A stretch of DNA of 10,928 nt from Conidiobolus incongruus B7586 (lineage: Eukaryota; Entomophthoromycota; Entomophthoromycetes; Entomophthorales; Conidiobolaceae), in the NCBI GenBank assembly GCA_000697335.1, contig JNEM01006509.1, forward strand, positions 1 to 10,928, written 5' to 3'. Below are positions 7,987 through 10,928 of this stretch, one piece after another. The position numbers and the translations under genes were made by a program. The notes beneath the pieces were generated by a model that saw nothing but the letters and a program-made list of their open reading frames with translations, was not told the origin of the DNA and searched no databases. Position 1 is the stretch's first letter. Every line of letters starts with the position of its first letter.

Positions 7987-8160
7987 CTATATTACCAAAA
8001 ACGGAGAATTCATAATATTTCGTAGAAGATATTGATCATCACAGTCCTCCCATAGATAAAAATCATTTTTAAATGGTGGATGTATTGTAATCATCATTTT
8101 TTGGACATGAAATTAGCGGTTTATTTTGGTAAAGCTTAATGCCAAAACTAATTATATATA
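7987..8160 (-). pseudogene. Short coding-like island of unknown origin
   Basis: A minus-strand frame from the ATG at 8097 to the TAG at 7987 reads 36 residues of unusually mixed composition, including HPPFKNDFYLWEDCDDQYLL. An overlapping frame upstream follows an AG at about 8149 and reads FGIKLYQNKPLISCPKND, ending STI at a TAA near 8069. Base composition is less AT-extreme than the flanks. Either frame could be an exon of a small unrecognised gene or a decayed remnant. The string GTCCAAAAAA followed by TGATGA-like sequence is shared with the 4171-4309 island. No family is recognised, and chance is a real possibility. Confidence 0.22.
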
Positions 8161-9375
8161 GATCATAATTAATACATTTTAAAATATATACAAAAGATTG
8201 GAATATTTAATTAACATTACTAAAATTTGTTATTAATTACAAATTTTTAAAACACAAGTATTTATTTTGAAATTAAAAAAATTATAAGTTTAGCTATTAA
8301 TATATGGATTAAATAATATGATTATCTCATTCGTTCTTTTTATTAACAAATCTTAATATCTTGTCCCAAATTCAAATACAAAAATAATTTAGTAACGATT
8401 GTGAGTAATCTATCAATCTGTTCAAAGTTCACACATATATTTAACATTTTTATAAATACTAAAAAGCACAAATTTATATATTATAAATTATTATTATCAA
8501 CTATGCCAATACTCTACACGTATATCCTTTATTCAGTTTTTAGATTATTAACCTTCCAAACAAAAATTTCAAAAAGATTTTGAATCAATATAATTATATC
8601 ATGATTCAAAATCTAATATAATGAAATACATTTTTTATATTAGTCAATATTGTTCCATGCAATATTTTTAAACAATTTTTAGAATTGTAAATATTACAAA
8701 ATATAAACTTTGAATTTTATTTTTGATATATGATATTATTTTGAAATTGTGTATTTAATCTTTGATAATATCTGTATATTTGAAAATTATAATAAAAGAC
8801 AAATTGAGAATAATGGATTTTGAAGACAATATACAAGCTGTTGTTGATCTAATTTTTGAAGTATTAAGTTCCAAAATATACTATAATAATATAGATTTCA
8901 ATGTAATAATTTTTTAAACATATATAATTAATTTCACTAAACTTATTATCTTGATATATTATTAAGCAAAGTTAAAATATAATTTTCATCATTAACAGTA
9001 TTAGGATTATTTATAAATTATATTGTGAATCTTATTTATATTGTTATAATATATATGCATTTATTTGAGTTTATTATAATTATTATTTTTATAAATTCAT
9101 TTCGAAATATTCAGTTTACCTTATAATTAAATATATTTAAATTCCTATTAAATTTTGAGATTCATTGGCATTCTACTATATAAACAACAAGTAAATAAAT
9201 ATTCAATTTTATTATTATATAATCTTTATTAATATTATTAAATACTTAATTTATAATTTAACTAATTAATGTTTCCTTTATTTTGTTAGGATATAAATCC
9301 AATTTTATAATATTTTTCATCAAATACATAGTTGTGTAGATTATAAAAATTGTCAGAAAATAAGTGAATAGAACC

Positions 9376-9762
9376 TCAGTATAGGGTATTATACCCAGAT
9401 GATGGCACTGAGACCAGTGAGATAGAGATATCAGGGATGTTGAGATGCTTGATGGTTAGCAGGAGGTATTCAGGATCGTGCAATTTATTACCTGAAGAAA
9501 TGACCACATATGTTTGGTTATAACATAGTGGTTTAAGGCCGAAAGCAGTGAGATATTGGTTTGGGCTATATTGGTCAAGAATATGAAATTGGTGAACTAG
9601 CGATACTTTGCATGGTAGTTTCATATCTTGGTTGATCAATTGTAACAACTCTTGTTTTTTGGTAAGATGTTTGTTAATTAAGGAAGTGAAGTAAGTAAAG
9701 ATATTCACAATAAGTTGTTGGGGATTGAAGTAAGAGAGTGTGAGATAATTTGGGGTGAACAT
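9376..9762 (-). CDS. Uncharacterised 128-codon ORF, possibly a gene fragment with a membrane segment
   Basis: An ATG at 9762 opens 128 codons ending in TGA at 9376-9378. G+C is clearly higher than in the flanks and close to that of the MGST3-like exons, so it is unlikely to be chance. The open frame extends upstream without an ATG to 9849 and there encodes a strongly hydrophobic run (ILSNIFYSLVIIISVILIMF), so the ATG at 9762 may be internal. Order of features: a membrane helix, then YLTLSYFNPQQ, then a soluble part with ELLQLINQDMKLPCKVSLV, YSPNQYLTAFGLK and TYVVISSGNKLHDPEYLLL. The helix, FNP, S-N-x-Y-x-x-x-F-G and x-V-V-I pattern faintly recalls Ste24/M48 CAAX proteases ahead of their HExxH site. 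However, HExxH is absent (IKHLN instead), so an active protease is excluded here. It could be a truncated relic, a 3' exon or an orphan protein. Confidence 0.5.
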   Translation of the reverse strand: MFTPNYLTLSYFNPQQLIVNIFTYFTSLINKHLTKKQELLQLINQDMKLPCKVSLVHQFHILDQYSPNQYLTAFGLKPLCYNQTYVVISSGNKLHDPEYLLLTIKHLNIPDISISLVSVPSSGYNTLY

Positions 9763-9812
9763 TATTAATATTACTGATATAATAATAACCAGAGAGTAAA
9801 AGATATTGCTTA

Positions 9813-9959
9813 ATATTTTAGCAATAAAAAAAGAGATAAATTCAATCCATTAAGATTTAATCTAGGTTTATTAATAATAAAAGGGGTTGGAATTAAGGAA
9901 TAAAAAACTAAAATTAGGTAAGGTATAAAAAAATAGGTGAAAAATGATTCAATCGAAGA
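9813..9959 (-). pseudogene. Upstream hydrophobic open frame, possible 5' part of the 9376-9762 gene
   Basis: A 49-codon open frame without ATG overlaps the upstream extension of the 128-codon ORF in another frame. It reads like membrane protein sequence (SFFTYFFIPYLILVFYSLIP, then NKPRLNLNGLNLSLFLLLKY). The third frame nearby also has long open runs broken by TGA codons. No GTAAGT-type donor is visible on this strand to connect the frames, so a frameshifted, decaying gene explains it better than an intact spliced one. The stretch is also richer in C and G than the DNA beyond about 10020. Confidence 0.35.
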
Positions 9960-9962
9960 TTA

Positions 9963-10928
9963 TTAAAACTCAATAGTCTTTAAGGTAAGTTATAAGGTTT
10001 AATTGTGAGTAGGGAATGGTAATAAATTATAATATTTAATATTATAGTTTGTTGTAAATTATGAGTTTATTTTTAATTTAAGAGAGAAATTTTTATCAAG
10101 AAATCAGGATTTAAAATATAATAATATTAGATCTTTATTTTTTTAATATTATATTAATTTAATTACTATTTTAGTTATTATGTTTTAAAGTTGGATTTTT
10201 GATAATAATAATAATATCATTACTATTATAATTGATTTAAATATATGAAATCCTAATCTAATCATTCTATAAAGTTATATAATTCAAAGGAAAAAATTGA
10301 AGATAAATTTATAATTTCAATATTTTATAATATATAATAGTATTATTTTATATTATTATCATATTTATTTTGCTTATTAATATTATTAAGATATTAGCTA
10401 TATATATAATAGATTTAGCTTATTATTTTAATAATTTTAAAAGTTAATTTTCTAAAATATTTTATAAAAAATATATTTAAACTTTTTATTACTAAAGTTT
10501 AAAATTAATATGTTTATTTTAAATTTTTCTTTTTAAAATATCATTAGTATTATATCTATTTAAACAAAAAATCAAATATTGGATCCAAATTATTATAAAT
10601 TTTATCAAATATTTAAAATAATGTTTTTTTATTAGACTAGAAATATATATAATATTTTCCTATATTATTAATAAAACACACTATATAAGTATATATAAAT
10701 GATATATAAATAAACCATATATTTAGTCTAATGATAAACCTAAATTATTTTTAAGTTATTATTATAACTAATATTATTAAAGATAATATATAAAAGAATA
10801 AATTTTTGAATATAATTCTATTTAATCAATATTTTAAATAAAGATAATAAAAGCTACATTATATTATATAACTTATTTTAATTTTCTATTTAATAAACTA
10901 TTGATATTATCATAATATTTTATATATT
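9963..10928. other. AT-rich stretch without a recognisable gene
   Basis: Up to about 10020 the composition is still slightly mixed and may belong to the decaying gene to its left. It contains a GTAAGT on the + strand at about 9985, but no + strand frame to go with it. Beyond that the DNA is almost only A and T, with short ATT-type simple repeats near 10200-10220. I see no exons, RNA genes or mobile element ends. Confidence 0.65.

Larger units (their letters stand above)
7215..9375. other. Long AT-rich stretch, largely featureless
   Basis: The first 200 bases are the promoter region of MGST3-like copy 3 (TATA box at 7273, CpG-bearing motifs TCGGGAA at about 7331 and TTCCGAACC at about 7378). 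A short coding-like island lies at about 7987-8160. The remainder, including 8200-9375, is AT-rich with only short, low-complexity open frames. I see no further gene. Confidence 0.6.

Noticed and set aside
8401-8583. 60-codon + strand ORF
   Set aside because: It starts with GTG, is low in complexity (I, F, Y, K, L), sits in AT-rich spacer and has no motif or splice context. A eukaryotic gene would not be expected here, so it is most likely a chance open frame.
9376-9762. Firm call of a CAAX protease (Ste24/M48)
   Set aside because: The zinc-binding HExxH motif is absent, the similarity is spread over weak positions only, and it is judged from memory. It is kept as a hypothesis, not a call.
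9376-9762. A + strand gene over the same stretch, suggested by GTAAGT near 9985 and short open runs
   Set aside because: All + strand frames across 9376-9762 are interrupted by several stops. The minus strand is open throughout, so the GTAAGT has no matching exon.

Overview
The window is nuclear DNA from a very AT-rich eukaryote. The evidence is short spliceosomal introns (47-57 nt, GTAAGT-like donors), TATA boxes, no operon layout or ribosome binding sites, and a decayed mariner transposon. Lineage cannot be fixed from this sequence. An early-diverging fungus or an AT-rich protist would fit, and I hold that loosely.

Layout. Bases 1-1477 hold no gene I can recognise. Bases 1478-2730 are a near full-length but dead mariner-type (DD34D) transposon on the + strand, apparently inserted at a TA next to a (TA)n tract. 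Bases 2858-7214 carry the real content: three tandem, same-strand (minus) paralogues of a microsomal glutathione S-transferase 3-like protein (MAPEG superfamily). Each has five exons, introns at identical positions and phases, and a predicted product of exactly 148 residues. Each gene has a TATAAATA box 49-60 bp upstream of its start codon. The two spacers between genes (3523-4956 and 5608-6549) are AT-rich and contain a possible small-gene relic at 4171-4309. Bases 7215-9375 are mostly AT-rich spacer with another short coding-like island near 7987-8160. At 9376-9959 on the minus strand lies a GC-richer stretch with a 128-codon ORF preceded by overlapping short open frames. It looks like a relic or divergent piece of a multi-pass membrane protein gene and is unassigned, with only a weak resemblance to Ste24/M48-type proteases. 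Bases 9963-10928 are plain AT-rich DNA.

How the genes work together. The three MGST3-like genes probably arose by local duplication and encode membrane enzymes of the glutathione transferase/peroxidase or leukotriene C4 synthase-like type. They share promoter geometry but differ at functionally important motifs, which suggests they have diverged in role. The oddest details are a GC-AG intron in the third gene at a site where its sisters use GT-AG, loss of the GRxxYA motif in the first, and stop codons in the mariner that fall mainly where tryptophan is expected. I found no evidence of an entirely new biological system. The best leads are the diverged MGST3 cluster and the unidentified 9376-9959 gene.
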